In this document: positions 37,301-46,034 of the stretch, in pieces
Position numbering within the stretch: position 1 is the stretch's first letter
Layout: the number at the start of each line of letters is the position of its first letter
Source: Sphaerochaeta halotolerans
Lineage (GTDB): Bacteria > Spirochaetota > Spirochaetia > Sphaerochaetales > Sphaerochaetaceae
NCBI RefSeq assembly: GCF_003429665.1
Contig: NZ_QUWK01000012.1
Location: 1 to 64,000, forward strand
Length of the DNA stretch: 64,000 bases
Direction of reading: 5' to 3'
Translations under genes and position numbers: made by a program
Notes under the pieces: model-generated
The model's database searches: none
The model's input: the letters and a program-made list of their open reading frames with translations, nothing else
Told to the model about the DNA's origin: nothing

Positions 37301-37403
37301 TGCATAAATATTCGTAAAAAAGCTGTAATATGCAATTAAAATCGAATAATTCATGATTTATAATGAATTAATATTCATGAATACTAATTCGAAAATATTC
37401 GAA
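37301..37403. promoter_or_regulatory. Cluster of ARG-box-like sites between argG and the ABC exporter
   Basis: TGAATTAATATTCA (37364-37377) matches the ArgR core TGAAT-WWWW-ATTCA at every base. TGAATACTAATTCG (37378-37391) and TGCATAAATATTCG (37301-37314) match with one or two changes. TTCGAAAATATTCGAA (37388-37403) is a further palindrome that overlaps the second site. The cluster lies between two divergent promoters, upstream of each -35 box. Confidence 0.6.
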
Positions 37404-37410
37404 ATAGTTA

Positions 37411-37439
37411 TTGCAAAATCCCTCCTTCCACTCTATACT
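37411..37439 (+). promoter_or_regulatory. Promoter of the ABC-2 exporter operon
   Basis: TTGCAA (37411-37416), 17-base spacer, TATACT (37434-37439), then a leader with GGAGG eight bases before the ATG at 37457. Confidence 0.8.
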
Positions 37440-37456
37440 GCAGTGGAGGTAGACAA

Positions 37457-38191
37457 ATGCTGATATGTGATCAACTAACCAAGCGATATGGCAACCAACA
37501 ACGGAATGCCGTCGATGCATTGACACTCTCCATCGAACCAGGGCAGATATTTGGTTTTCTAGGTCCTAATGGGGCAGGGAAGAGCACAACCATCAAGATG
37601 ATCACCGGATTGCTCAAACCCGATTCCGGTTCCCTCAGCTTCATGGGATACTCGCTGTATTCTGACCCTGTTTCCTACAAGCGATTAATAGGGTATGTAC
37701 CAGATGAACCGCTTTTTTATGAGCGAATGAGTGGCTATGAGCATCTCTCCTTCATTGCAGATCTCTATGGGGTTGGCAGAGAGGAGCGAAAGCAACGTAT
37801 CGAGGAGCTTGGTGAGCGATTGTTGCTGAAAAATGCCCTGAAGGATGAAATTTCTTCCTACTCCCATGGTATGAAACAGAAACTTTCGATCATTTCTGCG
37901 TTGTTGCCCTCTCCGAAACTGCTCATCCTTGATGAACCCATGGTGGGATTGGATCCAAAAGCTGCCTTTATTCTAAAGACACTCTTAGTTGAGTACGCAG
38001 GATCAGGGAATACCGTTTTTTTCTCTACCCATGTATTGGAGGTTGCCCAGCAACTTTGTAGTAGCCTGGGGATCATCAAGGAGGGAACGTTGTTGTACAA
38101 CGGAACCCTGAAGGATTTGCAATTGCGCAAACAGGAACTTGATGCAACCTTGGAAGCACTGTTCCTTGAATTGACTGAGAGCGGGGAGTAA
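37457..38191 (+). CDS. ABC-2 type exporter ATPase
   Basis: 244 residues. Walker A GPNGAGKST (about 39-47), Q-loop GYVPDEPLFYERM, signature SYSHGMKQKLSIISALL, Walker B LLILDEPMVGLDP and the switch STHVLEVA are present. The SHGMKQK form of the signature is typical of ABC-2 exporters (EcsA, BcrA, NatA types). The permease follows after 5 bases. The pair should export a lipid, peptide, drug or similar compound; the substrate is not evident. ARG-box-like sites upstream suggest a possible link to arginine. Confidence 0.93.
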   Translation: MLICDQLTKRYGNQQRNAVDALTLSIEPGQIFGFLGPNGAGKSTTIKMITGLLKPDSGSLSFMGYSLYSDPVSYKRLIGYVPDEPLFYERMSGYEHLSFIADLYGVGREERKQRIEELGERLLLKNALKDEISSYSHGMKQKLSIISALLPSPKLLILDEPMVGLDPKAAFILKTLLVEYAGSGNTVFFSTHVLEVAQQLCSSLGIIKEGTLLYNGTLKDLQLRKQELDATLEALFLELTESGE

Positions 38192-38196
38192 GGACC

Positions 38197-39843
38197 ATGA
38201 ACATGCGTGTCGTTTTCCTGTTGGTTCGTGCCTTCTTCTCAGGGACTAAACCGATCAAGGATTTCTTCGAACGAATCAGTACCTCCCGTTCTCGCATCAT
38301 CAGTATGGTGTCCAGTTTTTTGATAGTTCTGGTTTTTGTGTATCTGGGTATCATATTAGGAGTAAATTATTATAGCTATCAGACCCTTGGTCTGCTCTTG
38401 GGGTATCCGTATCTTGGGCTTGTCCTTGCCGCTCTCTTAGGGTTTGCTTTCCAATTGTTTTATAGTTTGGCCAGTGGTACCAGCCTGCTTTACGGAGCAA
38501 AGGATATTTTGTTGGTGGGATCATTGGCTGTACGTCACACCGAGTTGGGTGCGAGCAGACTGCTGATCGCTTATCTTCTGCAAGCTCCCCTGTATTGGTT
38601 TGTCACGTTGCCCTCCCTTATTGTGGGCCTTTGGATTGACGGATTTTCCTTGGTTTACCTGTTTGGCGGGTTGCTTTTCCTCCTGGTGGGGCCGCTTTTC
38701 GCCCTCTCCCTTTCGGTACTGTTTTCCATGGTACTGGTCAGATTAACCAAGGGGAAAAACCATAAGATGGCTGAGGAACTGGTGAGTGCAGTATCCTTGG
38801 TGCTCTTGATTCTTGTGTTGACGGTATCGCTTACCAGAAATCTTACCGATGACGGTTCGTTGCTCTCATTCAATTATGAGGTGATGTTGCAATCTTATGC
38901 TCCACTTGTTGAGAAAATCATAAGTCTGTTCCCATGGTTCCGTATACAAGCACAGATGGTCACCTCCCTTGCAAGCCAGTTCATTATCCTTGGCTCAGGA
39001 ATAATCCTCTTTGTCTGTTTGGTCCTATTGGTAGGAACTACCTATGCTGCAAATCTCTCCTATGTACTCAGCAACCAATCAGGGACAAGGACTCGAAAAG
39101 CCAAGCATACCTTCAATTCTTCCAGTCCGCAGCGAGCGCTGATGAAGCGGGAGTTGCTCATCATCCGCTCAGAGAGCATGTTTGTGTTTGAGATTATTGG
39201 GGAATTGGGGATTCCTGTATTGCTTCTGGTGCTATACAGTTTCATGGGTATACTGGATGAGCTCGCTGAAGTGGTTTCTCAACTTACCCAGACCGGGGTG
39301 TTTCTTCAATTGGTGTATCTGTTGTTGCTGTTGTTCGCCAATTTCAGCATGATCAGCTCAACCAGTGTTTCCAGACAGGGAAAACGCTTTGACCTCGATA
39401 AGCAATATCCCCTTGATGCAAGCACGTTTGTCCAAGCAAAGCTGTTGTTCCATCTGGTTTTGGTATTCATCCCTCACGCATTTTATTTGGCGGTTGCTCT
39501 CTTGTTGCTCTCCCTGCCTCTCCTGCATCTTCTCTGGATGATACCACTATCATTGCTTTGCATAGGAATGATAGCATGTCTGCATCTTGCCATTGATTAC
39601 CATCATCCACGACTCGATTGGAAGGTAAGCCAACAGGCAATGAAGAGCAACCTGAACGGGCTTTATGGCATGCTCATCACATTCGCCGTGTTGGCGCTTT
39701 TTGCCTTGATACTCCTGCTTCCAATACTGGTGGGTCTGTCAACGGAACTTTCCATCTTGCTGCTGTTCGGGTTAACAGGACTTGGGTTCTCTCTTTCCTA
39801 TCGTTTAGCGCTCTCTCAGGCACGTTCACTACTTTCCAAGTAG
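38197..39843 (+). CDS. ABC-2 type exporter membrane subunit
   Basis: 548 residues with about 12 hydrophobic segments, twice the size of the usual six-helix ABC-2 subunit, so one chain may form the whole channel. Two soluble stretches are seen, near residues 185-200 (TKGKNHKMAEE) and 295-320 (SGTRTRKAKHTFNSSSPQR). I do not recognise a specific subfamily. TAAGGA precedes the ATG. The stop region overlaps the convergent HAD gene by 28 bases. Confidence 0.78.
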   Translation: MNMRVVFLLVRAFFSGTKPIKDFFERISTSRSRIISMVSSFLIVLVFVYLGIILGVNYYSYQTLGLLLGYPYLGLVLAALLGFAFQLFYSLASGTSLLYGAKDILLVGSLAVRHTELGASRLLIAYLLQAPLYWFVTLPSLIVGLWIDGFSLVYLFGGLLFLLVGPLFALSLSVLFSMVLVRLTKGKNHKMAEELVSAVSLVLLILVLTVSLTRNLTDDGSLLSFNYEVMLQSYAPLVEKIISLFPWFRIQAQMVTSLASQFIILGSGIILFVCLVLLVGTTYAANLSYVLSNQSGTRTRKAKHTFNSSSPQRALMKRELLIIRSESMFVFEIIGELGIPVLLLVLYSFMGILDELAEVVSQLTQTGVFLQLVYLLLLLFANFSMISSTSVSRQGKRFDLDKQYPLDASTFVQAKLLFHLVLVFIPHAFYLAVALLLLSLPLLHLLWMIPLSLLCIGMIACLHLAIDYHHPRLDWKVSQQAMKSNLNGLYGMLITFAVLALFALILLLPILVGLSTELSILLLFGLTGLGFSLSYRLALSQARSLLSK

Positions 39844-40496
39844 TGGATTGTGTGTAATACAGCTGACTCCAAGGAAGGGAAGGTAGCATAGGGATACTGC
39901 TGGTTCTGTTTGTTCCAAGCGACAATTATTCCATAATCTGCTGCCTCAAGCATGGGTATATCTGTAGGCCCGTCCCCGATGGCGATAATGGTGTCATAGT
40001 CTTTTCTCAGTGAGGTAAGCCTTTCCGCTTTAGCTTCAGGGCCATCAATATCCACCACCAAGTGGGAGATTCCCTCTTTATCCCTAACCAGTTTTTTACC
40101 GCGGATGAACGAGAATGAGTCTTCTATCCCGAGTTTCCTGAGGAATGCCCTTGCAAGATTCTCCGTTCCGCAGGTAAGGATGCCCAGATCACAGATGTCA
40201 GAAAGTTTAAGAAGGGCACGTTTTTCCTTCTCTCCAACATGGGAGAGAAGGACCTCTGCTACTTCTTCAAACATAGTATCATTTGTTCTTTTCACAAGTT
40301 TTTCATAACGATGGTGAAACGAGCTATCGTTGAATACGCCTTTCTGGTCTTGGGCTATGAAGTGCTTGCAACGTTTTGTAAAGAACACCCCCCGCTCCCT
40401 GGCTCCTAAAAGAATCAGCAGCTGCTCGCTGTCATATGTGTCGATCGGGTAGAGCGTCCCGTCAAAGTCGAAGATGGTTAGGCTACTATCTCTCAT
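39816..40496 (-). CDS. HAD-superfamily phosphatase (SerB-like)
   Basis: 226 residues. Motif I is FDFDGTLYP (9-17) with the nucleophile Asp, motif II is GILTCGT, and motifs III and IV lie in KAERLTSLRKDY and AIGDGPTDIPML. The cap region between residues 20 and 95 is helical, as in phosphoserine phosphatase-like C1 members. The substrate cannot be read from the sequence. The ATG follows an extended -10 box after six bases and has no Shine-Dalgarno sequence; a longer frame (to 40595) runs through the hflC terminator and is not real. Confidence 0.85.
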   Translation of the reverse strand: MRDSSLTIFDFDGTLYPIDTYDSEQLLILLGARERGVFFTKRCKHFIAQDQKGVFNDSSFHHRYEKLVKRTNDTMFEEVAEVLLSHVGEKEKRALLKLSDICDLGILTCGTENLARAFLRKLGIEDSFSFIRGKKLVRDKEGISHLVVDIDGPEAKAERLTSLRKDYDTIIAIGDGPTDIPMLEAADYGIIVAWNKQNQQYPYATFPSLESAVLHTIHYLESSERA

Positions 40497-40502
40497 GCGC
40501 TG

Positions 40503-40511
40503 AGTGTAGCA
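40503..40511 (-). promoter_or_regulatory. Extended -10 promoter with a predicted leaderless start (HAD gene)
   Basis: TGCTACACT (minus strand, 40511-40503) is an extended -10 element; six bases follow before the ATG. It lies in the tail of the hflC terminator. The -35 region (TTCCTC) is weak. Confidence 0.5.
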
Positions 40512-40517
40512 GGTAGG

Positions 40518-40552
40518 CAAAAAAAGAGGAAGAGAACATGTCCCTTCCTCTT
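40518..40552 (-). terminator. Terminator of hflKC
   Basis: On the minus strand AAGAGGAAG and CTTCCTCTT form a nine-pair stem with an 11-base loop, followed by TTTTTTT. It lies 17 bases after the hflC stop. Confidence 0.9.
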
Positions 40553-40569
40553 GGTCGAATGCCTCAAGA

Positions 40570-41574
40570 CTATTTACTCGTGGCCTCTTTTCCATAAATC
40601 AAATCAAAGTACTGCATGTCAGTACTGAGGATCTTATCCAATCCAGGCACCGTCTTGCGGTAAGACTCCAGCGTTCTCCAGAACTCGAAGAAATCCGGGT
40701 CAACCTCGTAGGATTCTGCATAGATCTTGGCAGCCTCAGCATCAGCGACACCTTTGATCTTCTCACTCTCGGCGTAGGCTTCTGAGAGAATTTGTTTCTC
40801 TTCTCCCTCAGTCTTTCCTTGCCACTGAGCAAGTTGTCCACGACCGTAGGAGCGGTATGCTTCAGCAATCTGGTTACGTTCCTTGATCATCCTCTGATAC
40901 ACACTCTCTGTAAGGTCATCACTGTAGCGAATCTGACGGATGATAATATCGATCAGTTCAATGCCGAATTCATCGGTAAACTGTTTTGCCTGGTCAAACA
41001 TCATATTGCTCAGACCGTCACGACCGATACTGATCGTTTCCTGCTTGGATACCGTTGCAGTGAGGTTTCGAAGCCTTTCTGCATCTTCGATGCTCTCCAC
41101 ACTCTGTACCTGTTCCTCAACCTCGATGACATTGATCTCGTTGGAATTTCTTACCGCTTCATTGAGATAGTTCTCACTGATGATTGTACGGATGGAAGAA
41201 TCAAGGACATCGTTCAGTCTGAAGATACCATTATTTACGGTATTGACCGTTTCATAGTACTTGGCTGGATCTGCTATTCTCCATCTGGCTGTGGTATCAA
41301 CCCAGATGAACTGGTTTTCTTTGGTAGGAATCCTCTGTGCAGCTCCGTCCCAGGAGAGTATCTTCTTCGGATAGATTACCACGTTGTCAACCAACGGCAT
41401 CTTGAACTTGAGTCCAGCATCCTGCTCTGTGTTGACAATCTTACCAAAACGGGTAATTACCGACTGCTGGCCCTCTGAAAGGATGTAGAAAGGCCCAAGC
41501 AAGATGAAGATGACAATAAGGACAACGAGGACTACCAGGGTGGTAATTAGTTTCTTATTCGTATTTGTGCTCAT
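40570..41574 (-). CDS. hflC: HflC, prohibitin-family regulator of FtsH
   Basis: 334 residues. One N-terminal membrane anchor (about 9-29), then the SPFH/band 7 domain beginning with EGQQSVITRFGKIV, and a long coiled coil with the HflC segment MIKERNQIAEAYRSYGRGQLAQWQGKTEGE near 230. HflC and HflK form large membrane assemblies around the protease FtsH, which is not in this window. The ATG overlaps the hflK stop by 4 bases. Confidence 0.94.
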   Translation of the reverse strand: MSTNTNKKLITTLVVLVVLIVIFILLGPFYILSEGQQSVITRFGKIVNTEQDAGLKFKMPLVDNVVIYPKKILSWDGAAQRIPTKENQFIWVDTTARWRIADPAKYYETVNTVNNGIFRLNDVLDSSIRTIISENYLNEAVRNSNEINVIEVEEQVQSVESIEDAERLRNLTATVSKQETISIGRDGLSNMMFDQAKQFTDEFGIELIDIIIRQIRYSDDLTESVYQRMIKERNQIAEAYRSYGRGQLAQWQGKTEGEEKQILSEAYAESEKIKGVADAEAAKIYAESYEVDPDFFEFWRTLESYRKTVPGLDKILSTDMQYFDLIYGKEATSK

Positions 41575-42554
41575 TTTGCACCCCCTTCAATCATCTGCAC
41601 CGGGAGGAAGTTACTCAGGTTCTTATCAACCAAGGTAACCGATCCACTTTCGGTGGGATTGATGACTGCCTCCATTGTCTCAATGTACAATCGAGTGCGC
41701 GTAATGGTCTGTGACTGTTCATAGACCTCTCGGACGCTGTTGAATCGTGCCACATCACCAGTAGCTTGGTTTACACGTTCTGCTGCATACCCTTGTGCTT
41801 GTTGGATGAGCTTGTTGGCCTCACCACGGGCGGAAGGAATGACCTTGTTGTAGTTCTGCTTTCCTTCATTGATCAAGCGGTTCATGTCCTGGATTGCCTT
41901 GTTGACGTCCTCGAAGGCATCCTGAACCTCTCCAATCGGTGGTACGATATTCTGTAGTTTGACCGTTACAACACGTACTCCCAATTCGTATGCATCAAAG
42001 ATTTTCTGCATATTCTTTTGTGCCTCAATCTCGATGCGGGTACGTTCACTGGTCATGACTGAAAGGATGGGAAGGTCTCCCACCAGTTTGTTCATGACAC
42101 TCTGGCTGATATCACGGAGCGTTGTTTCCCTGGATTCAACCTTGAACATCCAGTTTACCGGATCTTCAATTTTGTATTGAATAATCCACTGGACATCGAT
42201 GATATTCAGGTCCCCTGTCAGCATGAGCGATTCAGTGGTGTAGTCACTGTTTCCAAAAAGTGGGGAAGTAGAGTTGTTTGAGCGATATCCGAATGTCATT
42301 GTCTGAACGACTTGTGTTGGGACATTGTAACTGGTCTCGATCCCTAGTGGTATCTTGGTTTGAAGTCCAGGTCCTACTGTTCGGTTGTATTCTCCTAAGC
42401 GTAGGACAACCGCTTGTTCGGTTTGGTCGACAACAAAGAAACTGCTAAGAACCAATATGATGAGGACGACGGCGACAATAATCCAGATTACCAGTTTGGG
42501 GCTGATATTCTTGATTTGACGCGTTGGCCTCGGTGGTTGCTGCATGGTATCCAT
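41571..42554 (-). CDS. hflK: HflK, prohibitin-family partner of HflC
   Basis: 327 residues. A short Pro-rich cytoplasmic N-terminus (MQQPPRPTRQI), one membrane helix (about 20-43), then the SPFH domain with DQTEQAVVLRLGEYNRTVGPGLQTKIP, and the coiled-coil segment ARGEANKLIQQAQGYAAERVNQATGD near 245. GAGGAG precedes the ATG. The E. coli HflK Gly-rich N-terminus is shorter here. Confidence 0.94.
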   Translation of the reverse strand: MDTMQQPPRPTRQIKNISPKLVIWIIVAVVLIILVLSSFFVVDQTEQAVVLRLGEYNRTVGPGLQTKIPLGIETSYNVPTQVVQTMTFGYRSNNSTSPLFGNSDYTTESLMLTGDLNIIDVQWIIQYKIEDPVNWMFKVESRETTLRDISQSVMNKLVGDLPILSVMTSERTRIEIEAQKNMQKIFDAYELGVRVVTVKLQNIVPPIGEVQDAFEDVNKAIQDMNRLINEGKQNYNKVIPSARGEANKLIQQAQGYAAERVNQATGDVARFNSVREVYEQSQTITRTRLYIETMEAVINPTESGSVTLVDKNLSNFLPVQMIEGGAK

Positions 42555-42654
42555 GATTACTCCTCTTTGTACCTATAAAGGTACTCTTTACAATGTACTT
42601 ACCTCTTGAAGACTCGTCAAGGTTGTCATAACGTCAACATTGGTTCGTTTGCCA

Positions 42655-42683
42655 TTGAAATAATATGCAGTGCGTTCTATTAT
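42655..42683 (+). promoter_or_regulatory. Promoter of metG with a predicted leaderless start
   Basis: TTGAAA (42655-42660), 17 bases, TATTAT (42678-42683), then seven bases ATCCTTT and the ATG at 42691. No Shine-Dalgarno sequence is present. Confidence 0.65.
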
Positions 42684-42690
42684 ATCCTTT

Positions 42691-44904
42691 ATGAAAAAGA
42701 GACTTGTTACTTCTGCACTTCCCTATGTAAACAATATTCCGCATTTAGGAAACCTTACCCAGGTTCTCAGTGCTGACGTTTTTGCCCGTTTCTGTCGACT
42801 GAAAGGGTATGAAACACTCTATATATGTGGTACCGACGAATATGGTACGGCGACTGAGACACGTGCCCTCAAGGAAGGGATAAGCCCTCGGGAACTGTGT
42901 GACCGCTACCATGCCATCCATCGTGATATCTACGAATGGTTCAATATCGGTTTTGATTATTTCGGACGGACAAGCACCGAGGCACAGACCGAGATTGTCC
43001 AAGATATCTTCAATCGGATGGATAAGGCAGGCTATGTAAATGAGCATGAGATGGAGCAGCTCTACTGTCCAAAGTGTGAGCGATTCCTTGCAGACCGCTT
43101 CGTTGAGGGAACCTGTCCCCACTGCCATGCAGAAGGTGCAAGAGGTGACCAGTGCGACAACTGCCAGACTTTGCTTGATCCCATCGAGTTGATCGATCCC
43201 CACTGTGTTGTCTGCGGTACTACGCCGGTGGTAAAGAAAACCAAACACCTCTACATCGATCTTCCAAAAGCCCTTCCTCTGTTGGAATCTTGGATGGAGA
43301 ATGCCAGTAAAGAAGGCTTCTGGGCAAACAATGCCATTCAGGTGACCAAGTCGTGGATTAGGGACGGTTTGAAAGAACGCTGTATCACCCGTGACCTGAA
43401 GTGGGGTATTCCTGTTCCCAAGCCTGGGTACGAAAAAAAGGTGTTCTATGTCTGGTTTGATGCTCCCATTGGGTATGTTTCCATTTCAGCCAATGCCACC
43501 AAGGATTGGAAGAAGTGGTGGTTCGACCCGGATAACACGGAACTGTTTCAATTCATCGGGAAAGACAATATTCCTTTCCATACCGTCATATTCCCTTCCT
43601 GCCAGCTGGCAAGTGGGTTGGATTGGACCATGCTCCATCATATGAGCAGCACTGAATACCTTAATTATGAGGGTGGAAAGTTCAGTAAAAGCCTCGGTAT
43701 CGGTATTTTTGGGAATGATGTGCAGGATACGGGAATCCCGGCTGATGTCTGGCGGTTCTACATGTTCTACAACCGTCCGGAAAAAAGTGACGTGACGTTT
43801 ACTTGGGCTGACTTCCAGGAAAAAGTGAATGGTGAGCTTATCGGCAACCTCTCCAACTTGGTGAACCGCACCTTGACGTTTGTTAAACGATTCTATGAGG
43901 ATGAAGCACTGTTTGATGCACCCATCGATAGTGACTTGCATGCGCAGATTGTTGAACGTGAGAAAAAAATCGATTCGTTCATGGAACGAGCAGAGGAGCG
44001 CGATGCACTTCGGCAGATCATCAGTCTCTCCTCCTTGGGAAACAAGGCGTTCCAGGCCGGTGAGCCTTGGAAGATGCATAAGGAGCAACCGGAAAAAGCA
44101 ATGAGTCTGCTCAAGACTCTTGTCTACCTGATTCGTGACCTGGCAGTGATGGTTCAGCCGTTTATGCCGGAGACTTCCTTGAAGATGCTCTCCTTCCTCC
44201 ATGCTGAGAATACTAATTGGAATGACCTTGGCAACTGGGAAGGTATTCAGGGTATCGGTGATGTCTCCCTGCTCTTCACCAAGCTTGAGGATTCGCTGAT
44301 TGAGCAACTACGCACCCGCTTCAGTGGTTCTCAGGAAGAGCGAGAACAAAAGAAAACCAAAGAATTGGAGAAAACCATGGATCAGAAAGAGGACCAGGTA
44401 AGCCTGGCTGAACAGTTTGCGAGTCGAGTAGTGCTCAAGGTCGCAAAGATTACCAATGTGGAAAAACACCCCCGTGGTGATAAACTTTATATCCTTACCC
44501 TTGATGTAAAGGAAGAGGAGCCAAGGACTATTATCAGTTCCATCGTTCCCTATTACAAAGAAGAGGAGTTGCAGGATCAGAATATTGTCTTGGTTAGCAA
44601 TCTCAAGCCGGCAAATTTCCGGGGAGAGAAGAGTTATGGAATGCTGCTGGCCGCAAGTGACCCGGATGCAGAAGAACATACCACCTGTGAAGTGCTCTTT
44701 GCACCACAATTTGAAGTGGGAAGTGTGCTCACCCCAGAGGGTTTTTCCCCTGTGGAGGAAAAGCTTCCGTACATAAAGGCTGACCACTTTTTCTCCATGC
44801 CGATCTATACTGAATCTGGGGTGGTGAAAATAGACGGGAAACCGATAGGAAAGGATGGGGTAGCCCTGACGGCAAAAAAATATTTGAATGGCCCGGTAGG
44901 TTAA
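42691..44904 (+). CDS. metG: Methionyl-tRNA synthetase with C-terminal tRNA-binding domain
   Basis: 737 residues, the E. coli type. HIGH-like PYVNNIPHLGNL near 9-20, the four-cysteine zinc knuckle (CPKCERF, CPHC, CDNC, CVVC; about 137-190) and KFSKSLGIGI (near 330) are present. The C-terminal 110 residues (from ASRVVLKVAKITNVEKHPRGDKLYIL) form the Trbp111-like tRNA-binding domain. I chose the ATG at 42691, which fits the family and lies seven bases after a strong promoter; a frame seven codons longer starts inside the promoter. Confidence 0.97.
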   Translation: MKKRLVTSALPYVNNIPHLGNLTQVLSADVFARFCRLKGYETLYICGTDEYGTATETRALKEGISPRELCDRYHAIHRDIYEWFNIGFDYFGRTSTEAQTEIVQDIFNRMDKAGYVNEHEMEQLYCPKCERFLADRFVEGTCPHCHAEGARGDQCDNCQTLLDPIELIDPHCVVCGTTPVVKKTKHLYIDLPKALPLLESWMENASKEGFWANNAIQVTKSWIRDGLKERCITRDLKWGIPVPKPGYEKKVFYVWFDAPIGYVSISANATKDWKKWWFDPDNTELFQFIGKDNIPFHTVIFPSCQLASGLDWTMLHHMSSTEYLNYEGGKFSKSLGIGIFGNDVQDTGIPADVWRFYMFYNRPEKSDVTFTWADFQEKVNGELIGNLSNLVNRTLTFVKRFYEDEALFDAPIDSDLHAQIVEREKKIDSFMERAEERDALRQIISLSSLGNKAFQAGEPWKMHKEQPEKAMSLLKTLVYLIRDLAVMVQPFMPETSLKMLSFLHAENTNWNDLGNWEGIQGIGDVSLLFTKLEDSLIEQLRTRFSGSQEEREQKKTKELEKTMDQKEDQVSLAEQFASRVVLKVAKITNVEKHPRGDKLYILTLDVKEEEPRTIISSIVPYYKEEELQDQNIVLVSNLKPANFRGEKSYGMLLAASDPDAEEHTTCEVLFAPQFEVGSVLTPEGFSPVEEKLPYIKADHFFSMPIYTESGVVKIDGKPIGKDGVALTAKKYLNGPVG

Positions 44905-44939
44905 ATATCTATCAGTAGTCTTACTATCTAGATAAGGAT

Positions 44940-44965
44940 TTTGGGGGCCAGTACTGGCCCCCAAA
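44940..44965. terminator. 26-bp perfect palindrome after metG
   Basis: TTTGGGGGCCAGT and its exact reverse complement are joined without spacer. As RNA it makes a very stable GC stem. There is only a short T run at the left side and none on the right, so it could end metG inefficiently or protect a 3' end. It sits 23 bases before the next ATG, close to its ribosome binding site. Confidence 0.55.
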
Positions 44966-44987
44966 TGTGGTATAAGGGGGAAAAAGC

Positions 44988-46034
44988 ATGCATATCCAAA
45001 GAATCGCAACCAAAGAGCTTTCTTCTGAGGGTGCCGTGTTTCAGAGCAGCGTCTGGGCTGAGGTGAAACAACACTTTGGTTGGAAGAGCTATGCCTTTTT
45101 GGTTGAGACAGAGAATTCGGCTTTTACCCTGCTCGTTCTCATCAAACAGATGGCACCCCTCTGTTCTTTGGCATACATTCCCTTTGGGCCTCCGCTTTCA
45201 TTGCTGAAGCTTAGCCAAGTCGGAGTATTCCTGGAAGATCTTGCAAAACAGATTCGGAAATTCCTCCCAAAAGGAGTGTTCGCACTCCGTTATGATTTGC
45301 CTTTTGAGGAGGTGAATGACCAGAACGTCATGACCTTTCGAACAAGAAGGTTGAGAACGCTGGAGCAGAGTGTACAGCCTGAAGGAACGGTCAGAATCGA
45401 TCTCCAGTGGGGGTATCATGCAGTGACACTGGGATATAGAGAGCGGGCAAAACGGGCACTGCGAAAGGCTGACCAAGTGTTTCAGGTTCGTGTACATGAT
45501 GGAGATGAGGCGTCTTTTCTTGCTTGGTATGACGTCTACCTGGAAACAGCACGTAGAGATGGATTCAGTCCCAGGTCAAAAAAATATCTTCGTTTTCTCT
45601 TGATGCCATTCTCTCATGGTAATGAAGATTTCTCGTCAGAGCTGTTGCTGGCAGTTGAAGGAGAGAAGATTGTGGGAGGAATCATCGTGTTGTTCAGCCC
45701 TTCCGAGGCAATCTATCTCTATGGCGCATCCCAGAGGTTCGATGGCATTTCCTGCTCCTACCTATTGCAGGACTTTGCGATTAGGATGGCTTGCGAAAGA
45801 AAGTGTCGTGTCTATGACTTATATGGAATCCCCGGTCCGAAGGGTAGGGCAAGCCATCTTGCAGGATTGGAGATATTCAAACGTTCTTTTGGTGGACAAC
45901 CCTATTACCGCACTCCCTCGACCGATTATCTGTATAATCGGGTTACTTGGCATGTCTATTCACTTTTTGAGATGATGCGTTATCAATCAAAAAGGAGAAT
46001 CAAGATTCAAGGAGAAGCCCTACCAAGTTCTTGA
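44988..46034 (+). CDS. FemAB-family aminoacyltransferase-like protein
   Basis: 348 residues, two tandem GNAT-like domains as in FemX and FemAB. The first has FQSSVWAEVKQHFGW near 18-32 and IPFGPPLSL near 64. The second has RAKRALRKADQ, the exchange segment YLETARRDGFSPRS and AIYLYGASQ near 240, then YDLYGIPG and KRSFGGQP, close to FemX motifs. Family members add amino acids from tRNA to the peptidoglycan stem peptide. murD lies tail to tail with it (35-base overlap), which fits a wall role. The lack of a long coiled coil resembles FemX. AAGGGGG precedes the ATG. Confidence 0.82.
   Translation: MHIQRIATKELSSEGAVFQSSVWAEVKQHFGWKSYAFLVETENSAFTLLVLIKQMAPLCSLAYIPFGPPLSLLKLSQVGVFLEDLAKQIRKFLPKGVFALRYDLPFEEVNDQNVMTFRTRRLRTLEQSVQPEGTVRIDLQWGYHAVTLGYRERAKRALRKADQVFQVRVHDGDEASFLAWYDVYLETARRDGFSPRSKKYLRFLLMPFSHGNEDFSSELLLAVEGEKIVGGIIVLFSPSEAIYLYGASQRFDGISCSYLLQDFAIRMACERKCRVYDLYGIPGPKGRASHLAGLEIFKRSFGGQPYYRTPSTDYLYNRVTWHVYSLFEMMRYQSKRRIKIQGEALPSS

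Noticed and set aside
44308..45009. 233-codon minus-strand frame
   Set aside because: It is antisense to the metG tRNA-binding domain and the metG-FemAB gap.
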